The position numbers and the translations under genes were made by a program. Shown piece by piece: positions 63,244-64,000 of a DNA stretch of 64,000 bases; within the stretch, counting starts at the first letter, position 1, and each line of letters opens with the position of its first letter. The notes beneath the pieces are model-generated. The model was not told the DNA's origin, made no database searches, and saw only the letters and a program-made list of their open reading frames with translations. The DNA comes from Cyanobacteria bacterium FACHB-471. Its GTDB lineage: Bacteria; Cyanobacteriota; Cyanobacteriia; Elainellales; Elainellaceae. Location of the stretch: contig JACJOC010000077.1 of NCBI GenBank assembly GCA_014695345.1, forward strand, positions 1 through 64,000, given 5' to 3'.

Positions 63244-64000
63244 TTAGAAAGTGAAGGTAGTTCTGATAGTGCCGATGACGTAGTCGTCCAAACCGCTATT
63301 TTGGTCCGGAGCCGTAATCCAAACCAAACCAGGAGTAACGGAAATATTGTCGCTGAGCTGTAGCTTGTAGAAGGCTTCAACGTGCAGTGAAGTATCGTTT
63401 TGCAAGGTCGTGTCTGTTTCAAAGCCAGCGCTGCGATAGGTGAGTCCACCATCCAGCCCACCCAGATATGGCTCTACGCCGACAAAGATGCCGCCCAAAT
63501 TGCCTGGCTGAAATAGGTCAGGGAGGGCTATACCTAAGCCGTAGTACCAAATTTCACCCCCTTCAGTGCCAATCAAGGTCAAATCTGTGTAGCCCCCAAA
63601 AGCGTTAATTACTAATCGAGGACTAAGCTGAAGAGATGCTTCGATGCCGTAGGAATTGGTGACAGCAGGCACGTTGCGGTCGATATGCACCAAGTTGGCG
63701 GGAGAGGTGCCGACAAAAATTTCATCTCCAACGCCTAAATCAAAAATCGGATTGTCGGAGGAATGGTAGCCGTGAACGTAGGTTAGACCCAACTGAAAGC
63801 GATCGCTTGGGGTAAACGTAAGCTGCCCCAAGGCGGCATAGTCACCATTAAACAAGCCGCTACCGGGGCTGGGGTCATTAGCTGTCTCAGCCAGGTAACC
63901 TAGACTTAATACAAAAGTGTCGTCCTCATCAAAGGCAAAGTTTAAGGCTGCGCCTGCACCGCCCCCGATTCGATAGATGGGGCTTTCCTGACTGAAGGTG
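63244..64000 (-). CDS. Cyanobacterial (iron-uptake-type/OprB) porin, 3' part
   Basis: The gene runs off the right end; the visible ~250 residues are its C-terminal half. The reading frame stays open to 64000 (IYRIGGGAGAALNFAFDEDD ... FVLSLGYL). It shows alternating beta-strands, EASLQLSPRLVINAFGGYTD, YYGLGIALPDLFQPGNLGGI and the terminal Phe of an outer-membrane barrel (TIRTTFTF). This pattern matches OprB-like cyanobacterial porins that carry an SLH domain at the N-terminus, which lies outside the window. Some family members pass iron or other small solutes. A terminator follows. Confidence 0.88.
   Translation of the reverse strand, partial: TFSQESPIYRIGGGAGAALNFAFDEDDTFVLSLGYLAETANDPSPGSGLFNGDYAALGQLTFTPSDRFQLGLTYVHGYHSSDNPIFDLGVGDEIFVGTSPANLVHIDRNVPAVTNSYGIEASLQLSPRLVINAFGGYTDLTLIGTEGGEIWYYGLGIALPDLFQPGNLGGIFVGVEPYLGGLDGGLTYRSAGFETDTTLQNDTSLHVEAFYKLQLSDNISVTPGLVWITAPDQNSGLDDYVIGTIRTTFTF

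Overview
The window is cyanobacterial chromosome. The evidence is an NdhN subunit, the clock-linked protein LdpA, a SipA regulator, a Ycf45-type R3H/AAA protein, a cobalamin-riboswitch-controlled CbiX, an iron-uptake-type porin, many HIP1 palindromes (GCGATCGC, e.g. 735-742), and a ribosomal cluster that lacks rpsJ, rpsN and rpmD as cyanobacterial clusters do. The base composition is moderate. A filamentous Leptolyngbya-like cyanobacterium is a reasonable guess, but the genus cannot be fixed from this sequence.

Layout. 0.3-2.1 kb (+): sulfiredoxin and a Dps-type ferritin (peroxide/iron defence), a strong terminator, then an unusual HTH protein with a GrpE-like tail. 2.1-9.4 kb (-): a surface-glycan block with a SAM methyltransferase, a type IV pilin-like protein, a SPINDLY/OGT-like GT41 enzyme, a GT4-FkbM fusion and a membrane-anchored protein. 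9.6-12.3 kb (+): an active/inactive M16 peptidase pair ending in a terminator. 12.7-13.6 kb (+): a heavily decayed glycosyltransferase-like pseudogene. 13.6-18.6 kb (-): a GT4 glycosyltransferase, an ABC exporter with a histidine-kinase-like tail, then a cobalamin riboswitch leading cbiX and sipA. 19-20.3 kb: a small conserved protein and glyoxalase II.

20.7-26.1 kb (+): rplI-dnaB-secE-nusG-rplK-rplA-rplJ-rplL, with rpoB not attached. 26.1-31.9 kb: terminator, a MITE-like inverted repeat, a Ser/Thr kinase, a GIY-YIG-like protein and its overlapping partner, two GNAT acetyltransferases, a flavin reductase-tautomerase-HAD run and a hypothetical protein. 32.0-36.4 kb (-): the R3H/AAA protein, LdpA, a 47-residue proline-rich peptide and NdhN. 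37.1-54.9 kb (+): the fused S10-spc-alpha cluster (rplC to rplQ, with secY, adk, infA, rpmJ and rpoA), continuing through truA, rplM, rpsI, rpmE and prfA. 54.9-64 kb: an SbcD-like nuclease, a phosphohexomutase, a GAF-GGDEF protein divergent from a GAF histidine kinase, a small tandem-repeat protein and the 3' part of a porin gene running off the window.

No tRNA, rRNA, CRISPR array or intact insertion sequence was seen. No clearly new multi-gene system is demonstrable. The most interesting items are the ABC exporter with a degenerate DHp-like tail (His replaced by Tyr), the riboswitch-cbiX-sipA arrangement, the pilin/SPINDLY/GT-FkbM modification block, the HTH-GrpE-like protein, and several undescribed RNA or DNA inverted-repeat structures.
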